Source: Janthinobacterium sp. 64 (lineage in GTDB: Bacteria; Pseudomonadota; Gammaproteobacteria; Burkholderiales; Burkholderiaceae_D). Taken from it: a stretch of DNA of 64,000 nucleotides. A program made the position numbers and the translations under genes. The stretch covers positions 4,030,001 through 4,094,000 of the forward strand of contig NZ_PHUG01000001.1 of assembly GCF_002813325.1 (NCBI RefSeq). The letters run 5' to 3'. Under the pieces are notes generated by a model. That model searched no databases. It saw nothing but the letters and a program-made list of their open reading frames with translations, and had not been told where the DNA came from. This document shows, piece after piece, positions 1-8,362 of this stretch (position 1 is the stretch's first letter; each line of letters begins with the position of its first letter).

Positions 1-287
1 CCGCCCCCCGAACACACTTGCAGCACGTCGGCGTTGGCGGTCGGCCCCGTATTGACGGCGCGCGGATTGACGGCTGCGCCACCTTCGAAGAAGGCGCTGT
101 CGCTGGCATTGCGGTTGGCGCCGGCCAGCGACAAGCTGCCGGCACTGGTGGTGATGCGGAAATTGTTCAACTCATTGACGGCCAGGCCGTACGCGCCGGC
201 CTGCGCCTGGCCGCTGGCCAGCAGGCTTGCCGCCGCCAGTGCGCCCAGCCAGCCGAGGGTCTTGTTTCGTGTGTGATCGACGTTCAT
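1..287 (-). CDS. Secreted protein of unknown function, C-terminus beyond the window edge
   Basis: Ninety-five residues are visible from an ATG at 287, and the frame stays open to base 1. The first ~30 residues form a signal peptide: basic residues (HTRNK), a hydrophobic core, then an AQA cleavage region. The mature part is rich in Asn, Ser, Ala and Gly, as in extracellular or surface proteins. The start AYGLAVNELNNF is reminiscent of small exported PEP-CTERM-type proteins, but the C-terminal sorting signal that would decide this lies outside the window. No partner gene is visible. The exported nature is well supported; the family is a guess. Confidence 0.6.
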   Translation of the reverse strand, partial: MNVDHTRNKTLGWLGALAAASLLASGQAQAGAYGLAVNELNNFRITTSAGSLSLAGANRNASDSAFFEGGAAVNPRAVNTGPTANADVLQVCSGG

Positions 288-499
288 CGCAGCCTCTTAT
301 CGTGGTCAGTCTCGGGAAATCCGGGGGGACAAGGAATCCAGAATGACTTGCCTGGATTCATCTCGTAGACAGGGATAAGCAGCTTGCGTGCCACTTAAAA
401 AAAGTATATTGAATCAAGTACTTGCCTAAAGCGGGCTGAACTGGATGAGGTCAACTGTAAGAAAGGCCGACGCCGCTTGACGGGCGGCGTCGGCCAGCC

Positions 500-874
500 T
501 CAGGTACCGCGGTGATAGCCCAGGTGGCCACCCGAATTGCTTGCGCAACCGCAACCGATGCGCGCCACTTCCTCGCCTTCCGTCAATTTCCAGTTGGTAA
601 TGGTCGTGTGCTGCCAGTCGATGTCGCTTTTCTTGACAGGTTTGACCGTCAAGGTGCGTTGTTCCACATCCGTGTATTCCATCAGCTCCTCGTCGTCGGC
701 GATGTCGAAATGGCGGTGGATCAGGGAAATGCCGAAGCGGTCGAGTGCGCCATAGCGCTGCAGCACGTCGCGCAATTCGCGAAAGCAGGCCAGATCCGCG
801 GGCAGCAGCGGGTCGACGGCGGAAATATCGGCAACGGGTTGCCATTGCATGGCATGGATGTTCAGGCTGTGCAT
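500..874 (-). CDS. Conserved-looking hypothetical protein, 124 aa
   Basis: I do not recognise this family. The chosen ATG at 874 has a good Shine-Dalgarno sequence (AGGAG, about six bases upstream); upstream codons in the same frame look non-coding. The protein is soluble and acidic, with no signal peptide or membrane segment. It ends in a short Cys/Gly/Ser-rich tail (GCGCASNSGG) that could bind metal, though this is speculation. It is divergent from the gene at 1035, and about 160 bases between them must carry both promoters. Confidence 0.6.
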   Translation of the reverse strand: MHSLNIHAMQWQPVADISAVDPLLPADLACFRELRDVLQRYGALDRFGISLIHRHFDIADDEELMEYTDVEQRTLTVKPVKKSDIDWQHTTITNWKLTEGEEVARIGCGCASNSGGHLGYHRGT

Positions 875-1034
875 GATAGGCTCCTGTGCCCCGTGATGAG
901 TGGCCCAGGCTGCCGGAGGGGCGCCGGCACGCCTGGCGAAATACCCATCGTGGCCGCAAAGCTGGTGCGGCGCTTGCGCCAGATCAAAGGTGCGCACATC
1001 GCATCTCGTCCGACATTGCCCGGTAAAATAGGCC

Positions 1035-1346
1035 ATGGCAAACAAAACTCCCACCTTTCCCGGCGCGCGCACGGGCCGCGGCCAGGTCCTGGCAGTGCTG
1101 CTGTCCAACCGCGACCAGTCCGGCGCCGAACCGCTGCAAGGCCGCGTCTCTCTGGCCGCCATCGTGAAGGCGCTGAAACGCAAATACCACTGGCCCATCG
1201 AGACGCACAGTTTTCCCGCGAATACGCAAGATGGCCGCGCCAGCTGGGCAACGGTATATAGCTTGCCGGAAAAGGTGATCGAGGCCGCGCTGGAGGCCGG
1301 CGGCCGCGAGTGGCTGGAAAGCCGGGGAGCGGGCGGGCGGCGGTGA
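1035..1346 (+). CDS. Small hypothetical protein, 103 aa
   Basis: A basic protein without signal peptide or membrane segment. The middle (SLAAIVKALKRKYHWPIET) reads like a short helical segment, and the tail is Gly/Arg rich. The ribosome-binding site is weak (AATAGG). It ends 14 bases before the convergent dodecin gene. I cannot assign a function. Coding status rests on the intact frame, sensible amino-acid composition and fit between neighbours. Confidence 0.5.
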   Translation: MANKTPTFPGARTGRGQVLAVLLSNRDQSGAEPLQGRVSLAAIVKALKRKYHWPIETHSFPANTQDGRASWATVYSLPEKVIEAALEAGGREWLESRGAGGRR

Positions 1347-1360
1347 GTTGCCGCCTTACC

Positions 1361-1567
1361 CTATTCGAGCCGGAAGCCGACCTTCAGCGTGACCTGGAAG
1401 TGCGCCACCTTGCCATCGACGATATGGCCGCGCGATTCCGTCACTTCATACCAGTCCATATGCTTGACCGTGAGCGCCGCCTTGGCAATGGCATCGCGTA
1501 TGGCCTGATCGCTGCTCTCGGTCGATGTGCCGACCAGCTCGATGAGCTTGTAAGTGTGTGCGGACAT
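1361..1567 (-). CDS. Dodecin family flavin-binding protein
   Basis: The 68-residue protein begins MSAHTYKLIELVGTS and contains KAALTVKHMDWYEV and a GHIVDGKVAHFQVTLKVGF ending, the pattern of dodecins. These small proteins assemble as dodecamers and store or buffer flavins in the cytoplasm. The Trp of the MDWYEV segment is the residue that stacks on flavin in known dodecins. An in-frame ATG further upstream (1621) would add 18 non-homologous residues; the ATG at 1567 has a GGGGA site and gives the usual family length. It lies between convergent and co-directional unrelated genes, so it is probably expressed alone. Confidence 0.88.
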   Translation of the reverse strand: MSAHTYKLIELVGTSTESSDQAIRDAIAKAALTVKHMDWYEVTESRGHIVDGKVAHFQVTLKVGFRLE

Positions 1568-1715
1568 GATGTTTCCCCAGGTAGGCAAGCCAGACATCGG
1601 AAAGTTGTTCTTCGCCAGCAAGTGCCCATAGTGCGCCTAAATGCGGCAGACGTCATTGCGCGGTGCAGCAATGCAATGGCCATGGACCCTTGGCCACGTC
1701 AGCAAGATTGCCCGC

Positions 1716-2924
1716 TCAGAAATAATACCCCGCCTGTAAATTGATCCTGCGCGTGTAGCCATCGTGCCGAAGGGAGGTCGACGCCAGCCCGCCTGCGTCC
1801 GGCGACAGATACGGGTGATGCTTGCCCAGCATGAAGTCGGCGTAGAACACCCATTTCCCCGATGAAAAACTCAGTCCGCTAACGTTCTGCACCGAACTTT
1901 TGTAGTTGCCGACACGTTTGCGCAGGATGCTGTAGTCGTTATACAGCTTGAATCCGCCAAGCGGGCCCAGTGTGCCAGGGATGTCGTAGCTGAGGTTGGC
2001 GATATAGATATCGCCCTTGGCTGCCACCGGGTAGGGATAACCGAATGCGCCCAGGATGACGAAGCTGTTCGGGTCGAGCCCGCCGTAGGTCTGGGTCACG
2101 CCGTGGCTGGTGCCATAGCTGTAGCGCAAGGCTTCCAGCATGACATTCCAGGGCCCCATGCCGCCCCGGTAGTGCAGCGCCACCGCATTGCGGCGGGTAT
2201 CGCGCCCTTCGCTGCGGGTGTCGTTACGTATCGTGCCGGTCAAGGCGGACAAGCCTACTTCATGCTGGCCTGAACTGCCGACGTGGGCAACGACGCGGCC
2301 CGTGAAGGTATTGCGTTCGTGGTCGCGCTGGCCGGTGGCAAACCCCTGCCGGTCGTCATCGGGCACGATATTGTACGAGTAGCGGTTCGAAGCCCCGGCG
2401 GTATTGCCGCCGCCGCCATAGGAACCCCCGTCACGCGGATAAAAGCCCAGCTGCCACTCGACGGGGCCGGGTGGGCTGGCGTAGGTCACGCCGAGATCGT
2501 ACTTGTCCTCGAAACCGGTGTAGAAGGCCATCGACTCGTAAAAATTATTCGACGCAAACGGCTGCAGCCCGAACGGATTTTTCACCAGGCCCGCTTGCAC
2601 GGTGCTCTTGTCGGCCAGGCGCACACCGACCCAGCCGTGATGCAGGAAGTGCTGCCAATAGCCACCCTGCCCCTTCGGGTACCGGTTGTAGCGGTATTGC
2701 GCCGAGCCGATCAGCGTGCCGTCGTCAAAATTGACGTCCAGCCGTGCCGTGTCGAGTCCGACGAAGCCGCTTCGATAGTCGTCCTGCCAGCTCTTGTAGA
2801 CATAATTGAAACGGATCGCCCCGCCGACGGTCCACGGCGATCCGGCCACTTCCTCGGCCGATACGGCGTTGCACAGCAAGATCAACGCTGCCGCCAGGAC
2901 GGCGCCACGATAGTTTGCAGACAT
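1716..2924 (-). CDS. Outer-membrane porin-like beta-barrel protein
   Basis: The 402-residue product has a signal peptide (start MSANYRGAVLAAALILL, cleaved near VSAEE), alternating aromatic/polar strands throughout and a C-terminal Phe (AGYYF), all hallmarks of an outer-membrane barrel. Segments such as GLVKNPFGLQPF and TARLDVNFDDG suggest the phosphate-selective-porin/OprP-like or DcaP-like superfamily, but I cannot pick between them. The ATG at 2924 has a GGGAGA site; a TTG two codons upstream is less likely. It lies 15 bases downstream of the chemoreceptor gene on the same strand, so the two may be cotranscribed and linked to sensing and uptake of one nutrient. Substrate unknown. Confidence 0.8.
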   Translation of the reverse strand: MSANYRGAVLAAALILLCNAVSAEEVAGSPWTVGGAIRFNYVYKSWQDDYRSGFVGLDTARLDVNFDDGTLIGSAQYRYNRYPKGQGGYWQHFLHHGWVGVRLADKSTVQAGLVKNPFGLQPFASNNFYESMAFYTGFEDKYDLGVTYASPPGPVEWQLGFYPRDGGSYGGGGNTAGASNRYSYNIVPDDDRQGFATGQRDHERNTFTGRVVAHVGSSGQHEVGLSALTGTIRNDTRSEGRDTRRNAVALHYRGGMGPWNVMLEALRYSYGTSHGVTQTYGGLDPNSFVILGAFGYPYPVAAKGDIYIANLSYDIPGTLGPLGGFKLYNDYSILRKRVGNYKSSVQNVSGLSFSSGKWVFYADFMLGKHHPYLSPDAGGLASTSLRHDGYTRRINLQAGYYF

Positions 2925-2939
2925 GGTCAATCTCCCGTG

Positions 2940-4820
2940 TTAGTGCAGGCGCAGCGCATCGCGCGACCCGGCCTGCGGTACCCGCCCCGATGACGGCAAG
3001 GCACTGCCTTCCATCTGCGGCAGCTTGAAGCCTGCGACCACCTCGGCCAGCGCGCTGGCCTGCTGCTGCAGCGATTGCGCAGCGGCGGCGGCTTGCTCGA
3101 CCAGGGCGGCATTCTGCTGGGTGTTTTCATCCATTTGCGTCACCGCCGTCCCCACTTCGGTGATGCCACTGCTCTGTTCATGGCTGGCACTGCTGATCTG
3201 CTTGACGATACCGGCCAGCTGGCGAATGCTGTCGACCACCTCGCGCATGGTCACGCCCGCACTTTCCACCTGCCGGCTGCCTGCGTCGACCTGCGTCACG
3301 GAATCGCCGATCAACGCCTTGATTTCCTTGGCCGCTTCGGCCGAGCGGCCGGCGAGCAAGCGCACTTCCGACGCCACGACAGCAAAACCGCGGCCCATTT
3401 CTCCGGCCCGCGCCGCTTCCACGGCGGCATTGAGCGCCAGGATATTGGTTTGGAAGGCGATCCCGTCGATGGTGCCGATGATGTCGACGATCTTGCGCGA
3501 GGCAATATTGATGTCGCCCATGGTCTGCACCACCTGTTGCACCACCTCGCCGCCACGCCCGGCCACCTGCGTGGCGCTGGTGGCCAGCTGGTCAGCCTGC
3601 ATGGCGTTTTCGGCGTTCTGCTGGACAGTCGCCATCAGTTGCTCCATGGCGGCAGAGGTTTCTTCCAGCGCGCTGGCTTGCGACTCGGTGCGCATCGACA
3701 GGTCATTGTTGCCAGAGGCAATCTCGCCCGATGCTGTCCGTACCGTATCGGACGCTTCGCGGATTTGTAGCAGCACAGTGGCGATCTTGTCGGCGAAACG
3801 GTTGAAGGCGCTGGCAATTTGCGTCAGCTCGTCGCGGCCGGACGTATCCATGCGTCGCGTCAGGTCACCTTCCCCCGAAGCAATGTCTTCCAGCGCGTCG
3901 CGCACCAGTATCATGCGGCGCAGCTGGCGGCTGACGAACAGCGACATCAAACCGCCGGCAGCAAGCAGGCACAGCACCGTGAGCACGACCGTCACGCGCA
4001 GCATCGACCTCAGCGACGCGGTAGCGAGGTCGCGGTCAACCGCCGTCAGCAGTATCCATGGCGTCCCCTCGACCTTGGCGGCATACACCATCTGCGGGGC
4101 GCCATCGATCATCACTTCGGCATGGTTATTGCCCGCGACCAGGCGCGCCATCAGCGCGGCGTCGAGGCCGGCTGCCAGGTCGGTGACCGGCTTGAGCGTC
4201 AATTCCTTGCGCGCATGCGCCAGGATGGTGTTGTTCGTGCCGTCGACGAGCACGGCAAAACTCTTTTCCGTGGGGTGGATGGCGTTGACTTTCCTGACCA
4301 CTGAGGTCAGCTTCGCGTCAGCACTGACCACGCCGGCGAGCGCACCGCCAGCCTGCGCGAAAACGGGTTCCACGAAGCTCACGTACAGTTCGCCGGTACC
4401 GGCATCGGCATAAGGGGACGTGATGGCGGGGCCACCTGTCGACGCCGCCAGCTTGTACCAGGGGCGCGCCGTGCCATCGAAGTCCGGTGGCACCGTCCAT
4501 CCGCTGTAGTGAGCACGCTTGTCGCTCAAGGCAAAGCCCACCGAATCCAATGCTCCGGCCTGCCGGGCCGTATCGAGTGCGGGTTGCGGATCCGGCTGGG
4601 CCACCGCCACCTTCAATGCGCCCGCAATGCGCTGCTTGTCCTGCACCCACTCGGTCAGCTCACGGGCATACAGGCGCGTGACATCGTTGATCTGCTTGTC
4701 CAGCGAAGAGAGGACATTGGTACGCACGCTCACGAAGGTCACAGTCGAGAGGAGAACCAGCGCCACCGCGGCGATGGCAATGGCGATACCGATAAGGCGC
4801 GCACGCAGGGTGTGGAACAT
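2940..4820 (-). CDS. Methyl-accepting chemotaxis protein with a periplasmic Cache-type sensor
   Basis: The 626-residue protein has the receptor layout: TM1 at residues 9-31, a periplasmic ligand domain of about 240 residues whose pattern fits a double Cache domain, TM2 near 275-298, a HAMP linker, and a long coiled-coil signalling domain with the hairpin tip [21 protein letters not shown]. The ligand cannot be read from sequence; Cache domains often bind amino or organic acids. There is no C-terminal NWETF-like CheR-docking peptide. The ATG at 4820 follows GGAGTTGCC; the frame extends 21 codons further upstream without a better site. The porin-like gene follows directly. No che or flagellar genes are nearby, so it is an orphan receptor. 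Confidence 0.93.
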   Translation of the reverse strand: MFHTLRARLIGIAIAIAAVALVLLSTVTFVSVRTNVLSSLDKQINDVTRLYARELTEWVQDKQRIAGALKVAVAQPDPQPALDTARQAGALDSVGFALSDKRAHYSGWTVPPDFDGTARPWYKLAASTGGPAITSPYADAGTGELYVSFVEPVFAQAGGALAGVVSADAKLTSVVRKVNAIHPTEKSFAVLVDGTNNTILAHARKELTLKPVTDLAAGLDAALMARLVAGNNHAEVMIDGAPQMVYAAKVEGTPWILLTAVDRDLATASLRSMLRVTVVLTVLCLLAAGGLMSLFVSRQLRRMILVRDALEDIASGEGDLTRRMDTSGRDELTQIASAFNRFADKIATVLLQIREASDTVRTASGEIASGNNDLSMRTESQASALEETSAAMEQLMATVQQNAENAMQADQLATSATQVAGRGGEVVQQVVQTMGDINIASRKIVDIIGTIDGIAFQTNILALNAAVEAARAGEMGRGFAVVASEVRLLAGRSAEAAKEIKALIGDSVTQVDAGSRQVESAGVTMREVVDSIRQLAGIVKQISSASHEQSSGITEVGTAVTQMDENTQQNAALVEQAAAAAQSLQQQASALAEVVAGFKLPQMEGSALPSSGRVPQAGSRDALRLH

Positions 4821-5287
4821 GGCAACTCCAAAATGGACAAGGGACGCATCGAACAGGAAAAGGCCACGTTTTCGTGCGAGCACGAAGCCTAGATTGAGCT
4901 ATGCCGGCAATAAACACAGTTAAACTCAGTGCAGCCTATTGCGTCAAGTCAACTAGTTTCATCTCATGGCAACTATCGCAAGAATGTGGTAAAAATGAAA
5001 ATCTCCGTTTCTTGCCGGCTTCCATTTTCCGCATGGACGCGCGCCGTGGCAGTGCGGTGGTTTCCGCTTTCCTGGATCCGCCGCGTCAACGTAGCCATGT
5101 ACACGATCGGTGCCAGCTGTGCATTGATCCTGCTGAGTGCAGTTCGAGGTGGAGGCGTTTTTAAAAGAGGAATAACGGAATAGCTGGCGAGAGAGGCTGC
5201 TGATTTTCCTCATGTTTAACCGGGGTAAAAATACTGGCCATTTTCGTGTTAGTGCCCGTTGCGGCCTTGCTATCCGCGAGGCACTGG
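4821..5287. other. Intergenic stretch with no gene seen
   Basis: About 470 bases between the start of the chemoreceptor gene and the 3' end of hipA. Only short overlapping frames with no credible starts occur. It must hold the chemoreceptor promoter. It is less GC-rich than the flanking genes around 4900-5000 and 5150-5230. Confidence 0.6.
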
Positions 5288-6634
5288 TCAGGCTGGCGGC
5301 ATCCGTTGAAGGGCGGCCCCGGCATCAAGCAGGCCGCCCAGAATGTTGTCGGCCACCTTTTCCGAAAACCCCACAGGCAGTTCGCCGCGGACCTTGTCTA
5401 CGATGGCGGGTGTGCGGGCAATGAAATCGAGCAGGAGCGGTTCGGCGTGCGCGCCATAGCCGACCGCTTTTGCAGTGCTGTTGAAGTGTCGCCGCTGTAT
5501 GCCATGCGCGAGGTAATGCCGGTTGCTTCCGAGTAGCGCCATCGCCATCTTGAGTTTGCGTTCGGCCCACTGGTTGGGGCCAGGGCCGATCCCAGGATAG
5601 CCGGACATCACATCATAGATGGGCGTCAGCTTGAACCGGCCGGCGCCCGCCAGTAGCTGGATACTGAAGTTCTTGGCGTGGCCATCGGGGGCGCGCAGCA
5701 TCCAGAACAGAAGTTGAGAGGCCATCAGCGTGTGCATGTCGGCAGCGCTCTGCTGCGATTGCTGCAGCAGGGTAAACATCTGTTTTAACCCCGGCCCACC
5801 GTCATTTTCGTATTTCAGCAGCGGTGATGTTCCCGTCGCCTGGCAAAAATCCTCTTGAACCAGCCGGAACAGCTGCTTGCCATCGGCTGATCGCACGCGG
5901 TCAAAACGCTCGACGACGAGCACCCGTTGCGCGCCGAAGGTCGCAATCTGGGCATTTGCCGTGGGCAGCCCGTACTCCTTGAACAGCCGCAGGCATAGCC
6001 ACTCGTTATCGACCGACGTGGTGAAGTCGGCTTTTTTCCCGCCTACCATCCCGATCGGGAGCTTGAAGATGTGCGTTGTGGGCGTCGCGCCACGCGGCTT
6101 CATCCATTTCCCATCCCACCACAAGAAAGCATCTTTCTCTTGCGCGCCAGCGAGCGAAATGCGGAAATCATCGTCGGCATCATCTGTGGCGCCGTGCCGC
6201 TCCGAGCTGACCACCTCGAGCAGGTGCCGCTCGATGTCTTCCTCGTCAAGTGCGATGCCATCGACCTGGGCCAGTCCTTCCGGTTTGCCGCCTTCGGGCA
6301 GCAGCTGCAAGGCGCCGACGCAGTCCCGGCCGATAGCCGCGAGCAGGTCGAACGGTTTGAGAGAGCCTGTCTTGAACCGGGTCGCAACGCGTTTGCGAAT
6401 GATGTCACTGTCCGGCAGCAAGCCCTCAAAGTAGTTGGCAACACTGGCACCCTTGAGTGGTTCATTGCGTAGATTGAACGGCAGCGACAGCGAGATCGGG
6501 CGCCCCAGCCTTGAGCTTTGCCAGGACGCATCGTACTGGAGTTCGGAGTCGCCGTTGGCCTTGACCGTCCAGCGTCCTACATAGTCGCCATTTGCCCAAA
6601 GATGGAGCGTCTGGCTGTGTGAGCGGCGGCCCAT
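5288..6634 (-). CDS. hipA: HipA-family serine/threonine kinase toxin
   Basis: HipA phosphorylates target proteins (glutamyl-tRNA synthetase in E. coli), stopping translation and promoting dormancy. The 448-residue product has the N-terminal couple-HipA domain and the kinase core. RISLAGAQEK at residues ~159-167 contains the Ser equivalent to the autophosphorylated Ser150 of E. coli HipA. PTTHIFKLP follows. APDGHAKNFS carries the catalytic Asp (residue 317), and PIYDVMS carries the metal-binding Asp (341). All key residues are intact, so the toxin looks active. The ATG at 6634 lies two bases after the hipB stop, giving a classic antitoxin-first operon. It resembles the E. coli protein closely over the core. 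The cellular target in this host is unknown. Confidence 0.95.
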   Translation of the reverse strand: MGRRSHSQTLHLWANGDYVGRWTVKANGDSELQYDASWQSSRLGRPISLSLPFNLRNEPLKGASVANYFEGLLPDSDIIRKRVATRFKTGSLKPFDLLAAIGRDCVGALQLLPEGGKPEGLAQVDGIALDEEDIERHLLEVVSSERHGATDDADDDFRISLAGAQEKDAFLWWDGKWMKPRGATPTTHIFKLPIGMVGGKKADFTTSVDNEWLCLRLFKEYGLPTANAQIATFGAQRVLVVERFDRVRSADGKQLFRLVQEDFCQATGTSPLLKYENDGGPGLKQMFTLLQQSQQSAADMHTLMASQLLFWMLRAPDGHAKNFSIQLLAGAGRFKLTPIYDVMSGYPGIGPGPNQWAERKLKMAMALLGSNRHYLAHGIQRRHFNSTAKAVGYGAHAEPLLLDFIARTPAIVDKVRGELPVGFSEKVADNILGGLLDAGAALQRMPPA

Positions 6635-6636
6635 GA

Positions 6637-6900
6637 TTACCACTCGGCCGAATCGCTTGTGGCGGACGTATCGCGCTCGCCCAACTGCAGCTCCAGCTCG
6701 AGTGCGGAGCACCAGCTGAGTAACTGCTTGACACTGATTTCGTCAGGATGACTCTCCAGGTAGGAGATGCGGTTCTGGCTCAAGCCGACACGCGTGCCTA
6801 CAGTCGCCTGAGTGATCTTGTGCCGTTTGCGGGTCGATGCGAGCAACTGGCCGAGCTGCGACGCCGTGAGGAGACGGTGAGTGGTGGGCGAGAAGGACAT
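6637..6900 (-). CDS. hipB: HipB-type XRE antitoxin and repressor
   Basis: This 87-residue protein has one helix-turn-helix of the XRE/Cro type (about residues 13-68, with TQATVGTRVGLSQNRISYLES as the recognition unit). It is followed by a short acidic Ser/Asp/Glu-rich tail. Family members neutralise HipA and repress the hipBA promoter as dimers. The gene is immediately upstream of hipA. The start at 6900 lies just downstream of three repeated dyads (6907-6975), which are its likely operators. Confidence 0.93.
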   Translation of the reverse strand: MSFSPTTHRLLTASQLGQLLASTRKRHKITQATVGTRVGLSQNRISYLESHPDEISVKQLLSWCSALELELQLGERDTSATSDSAEW

Positions 6901-6906
6901 GTGTGG

Positions 6907-6975
6907 TATCCGTTATTCAGATATATTGATATTATCTGGAATGCAGATAAAGGCAAGGTATCTGAATAACGGATG
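6907..6975. promoter_or_regulatory. Three phased HipB operator sites
   Basis: Three 17-bp dyads of form TATC-N9-GATA start at 6907, 6933 and 6959, exactly 26 bp apart; the third ends GATG rather than GATA. The outer two are mirror images: a perfect 16-bp inverted repeat (6908-6923 and 6959-6974) centred on the middle site at 6941. E. coli HipB binds TATCC-N8-GGATA, so these are related half-sites with a slightly different gap. The spacing is about two and a half helical turns. HipB binding is inferred from position and motif. Confidence 0.8.
6929..6956 (-). promoter_or_regulatory. Predicted hipBA promoter
   Basis: On the minus strand a TTGCCT -35 (6951-6956) and TAATAT -10 (6929-6934) are separated by 16 bases. 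The middle operator dyad fills the spacer and touches the -10, so a bound repressor would block polymerase. The predicted start would fall near 6922, leaving a leader of about 20 bases before hipB. Confidence 0.6.
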
Positions 6976-7075
6976 TGTCAGAAATAGCTGAGGGACAGAT
7001 AAAGCGGGGAAGAGATAACGAACAGTTGGCCGGAAGATGCTGCAGATTCTCTTCGTGTTTCACCGAGGTAGGTGT

Positions 7076-7242
7076 CCACGCATAGATGCTGTGGATGCTG
7101 ACGCCAAGCCTTTCAGCGACCTCGGCTGCCGGGTGCCCGCGATCAACAACCTGCTTGACCGCAACGACTTTAAATTCTTCGGTATACCGCTTCCCGCTCA
7201 TGATTTCTCCTTTGCCTAAATTAAGGCTCAGGAGTGTCTACA
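7076..7242 (-). pseudogene. IS3-family transposase OrfA remnant with one IS end
   Basis: From an ATG at 7201 about 42 residues (MSGKRYTEEFKVVAVKQ...IHSIYAW) match the start of IS3-type OrfA proteins, with the helix-turn-helix used for DNA binding. Homology stops abruptly near 7076, after YAW, and the frame continues into unrelated sequence. Upstream, 7231-7242 read on the minus strand as TGTAGACACTCC, an IS3-type terminal inverted repeat beginning TG. OrfB, the rest of OrfA and the other end are absent, so this is a dead fragment left by deletion or rearrangement. Confidence 0.8.
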
Positions 7243-7588
7243 ATGGTCGTGGCGATTCAGTACAACACCAGATGGCAGGTTCTCAATCTTGGCAGGGCTT
7301 CACGCCGCTTGACCTCGAGCGGCGGACACATGTCGACACTGCATGTGCTGCTTACCACCTGGGAGAAAACCGCAGACATTGCGGGTATGGGCGTCCGCCG
7401 AAAATGGGCCTCTGCGGCCGGTTCGGGTGAACGGCCGGCTGGCCTGGCCGGTAGAGGCTATCCGGCGCATTCTTGGTGCTTGAGAGAAGGGTGTCGCACC
7501 TGTGCATGGTGCGACAGGCAGCTGGTTGGTCCGGCTTGATTGATCAAGCCGGGTTACACATGGGTTACATGGCATCCAGAAAGCAAAA
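7243..7588. other. Unassigned DNA between the IS remnant and tRNA-Thr; no convincing gene
   Basis: Frames of about 90-100 codons occur on both strands, but none has a plausible start or recognisable protein. Two back-to-back perfect hairpins are present: an 8-bp stem with 7-base loop (7493-7500 with 7508-7515) and a 10-bp stem with 2-base loop (7531-7540 with 7543-7552). They may be remains of a mobile element. Confidence 0.5.
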
Positions 7589-7611
7589 AGCCCAATCCTG
7601 AGGATTGGGCT
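7589..7611 (-). terminator. Terminator downstream of tRNA-Thr
   Basis: A perfect 10-bp stem (7589-7598 with 7602-7611) with a TGA loop is followed on the minus strand by TTTTGCTTT. It lies 17 bases past the tRNA 3' end in the right orientation for intrinsic termination. Confidence 0.88.
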
Positions 7612-7627
7612 AAGTGCTTGAATTTAT

Positions 7628-7703
<76 letters not shown>

Positions 7704-7729
7704 AAAAACTGCGCGTTGCGAATTATACG

Positions 7730-8242
7730 CTATTTAATGCGTGTCAGGGTCGGGCGGCCGCCTTTTTTTGGTGGCTCGTCGTCGCCTTGTGTGGCGTTGT
7801 CGCGTTGTTCGGGGGAGCTGGTCGGCACGGACGACAGGGTCGGGGCGCTGGAGACCGGGGCCAGCGCGGGCGGCGGCACGTCGGCGGAGGCCGGGCTGTC
7901 GGTCGGCTGCGCGTCGGGGTCATCGTTGCCCAGCACCGGCTCGAAGGCCATGCCCTGGCCGTTTTCGTTGGCGTAGATGGCCATCACGTTGTCAACCGGT
8001 ACGTAGATTTCGCGCGAGACGCCGCCAAAGCGGGCGTGGAAGCGGACGGCGTCGTTGTCCATCTTCAGGCCGCTGGTGGCGCCGAAGCTGATGTTGAGCA
8101 CGATCTCGCCCTTTTTCACGTATTCCATCGGTACCGTGGTGCGCGAATCGACTTTGACCGCGAGATAAGGCGTGTAGCCGCTGTCGGTGCACCACTCGTA
8201 GATGGCGCGCAGCATATAAGGTTTGGTTGAGATTTCAGACAT
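7730..8242 (-). CDS. sspB: SspB, ClpXP protease specificity-enhancing factor
   Basis: SspB tethers ssrA-tagged proteins to ClpXP for degradation of stalled translation products. The 170-residue protein starts MSEISTKPYMLRAIYEWC and has the family core (EYVKKGEIVLNISFGATSGLKM, FGGVSREIYVPVDNVMAIYA). Then come a ~45-residue Pro/Ser/Ala-rich flexible linker and a C-terminal GGRPTLTRIK, matching the ClpX-docking peptide of E. coli SspB. The ATG at 8242 was preferred; upstream residues in frame lack homology. It follows sspA, the usual pairing, but here a 15-bp hairpin lies between the two genes. Confidence 0.96.
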   Translation of the reverse strand: MSEISTKPYMLRAIYEWCTDSGYTPYLAVKVDSRTTVPMEYVKKGEIVLNISFGATSGLKMDNDAVRFHARFGGVSREIYVPVDNVMAIYANENGQGMAFEPVLGNDDPDAQPTDSPASADVPPPALAPVSSAPTLSSVPTSSPEQRDNATQGDDEPPKKGGRPTLTRIK

Positions 8243-8325
8243 GGTAGGCACTGTGAGGCGGGAGCGCCCCCCATCAAGCATGAGGCGGGCGCACCGGTAA
8301 TTCAAAAGACTGGCTGCTGACGCAA

Positions 8326-8360
8326 GATATTCCCGGCAGGCGCTGCCTGCCGGGAATATC
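8326..8360. repeat. Perfect 15-bp hairpin between sspA and sspB
   Basis: Bases 8326-8340 are exactly complementary to 8346-8360 around a 5-base CGCTG loop, two bases past the sspA stop codon. No T-run follows on either strand, so a simple intrinsic terminator is unlikely. It may act as a 3' stability element or partial terminator that sets the ratio of sspA to sspB, or be a REP-like element. Confidence 0.7.
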
Positions 8361-8362
8361 TT

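Noticed and set aside
4880..4940. A possible flagellar (sigma-28) promoter upstream of the chemoreceptor
   Set aside because: A GCCGGCAT box is present, but the -35 match is poor (5 of 8) and the spacing is 13 rather than 11.
7234..7539. 101-codon frame after the IS remnant
   Set aside because: Start lies in the IS terminal repeat, no ribosome-binding site, and the translation shows no recognisable features; more likely degraded mobile DNA.
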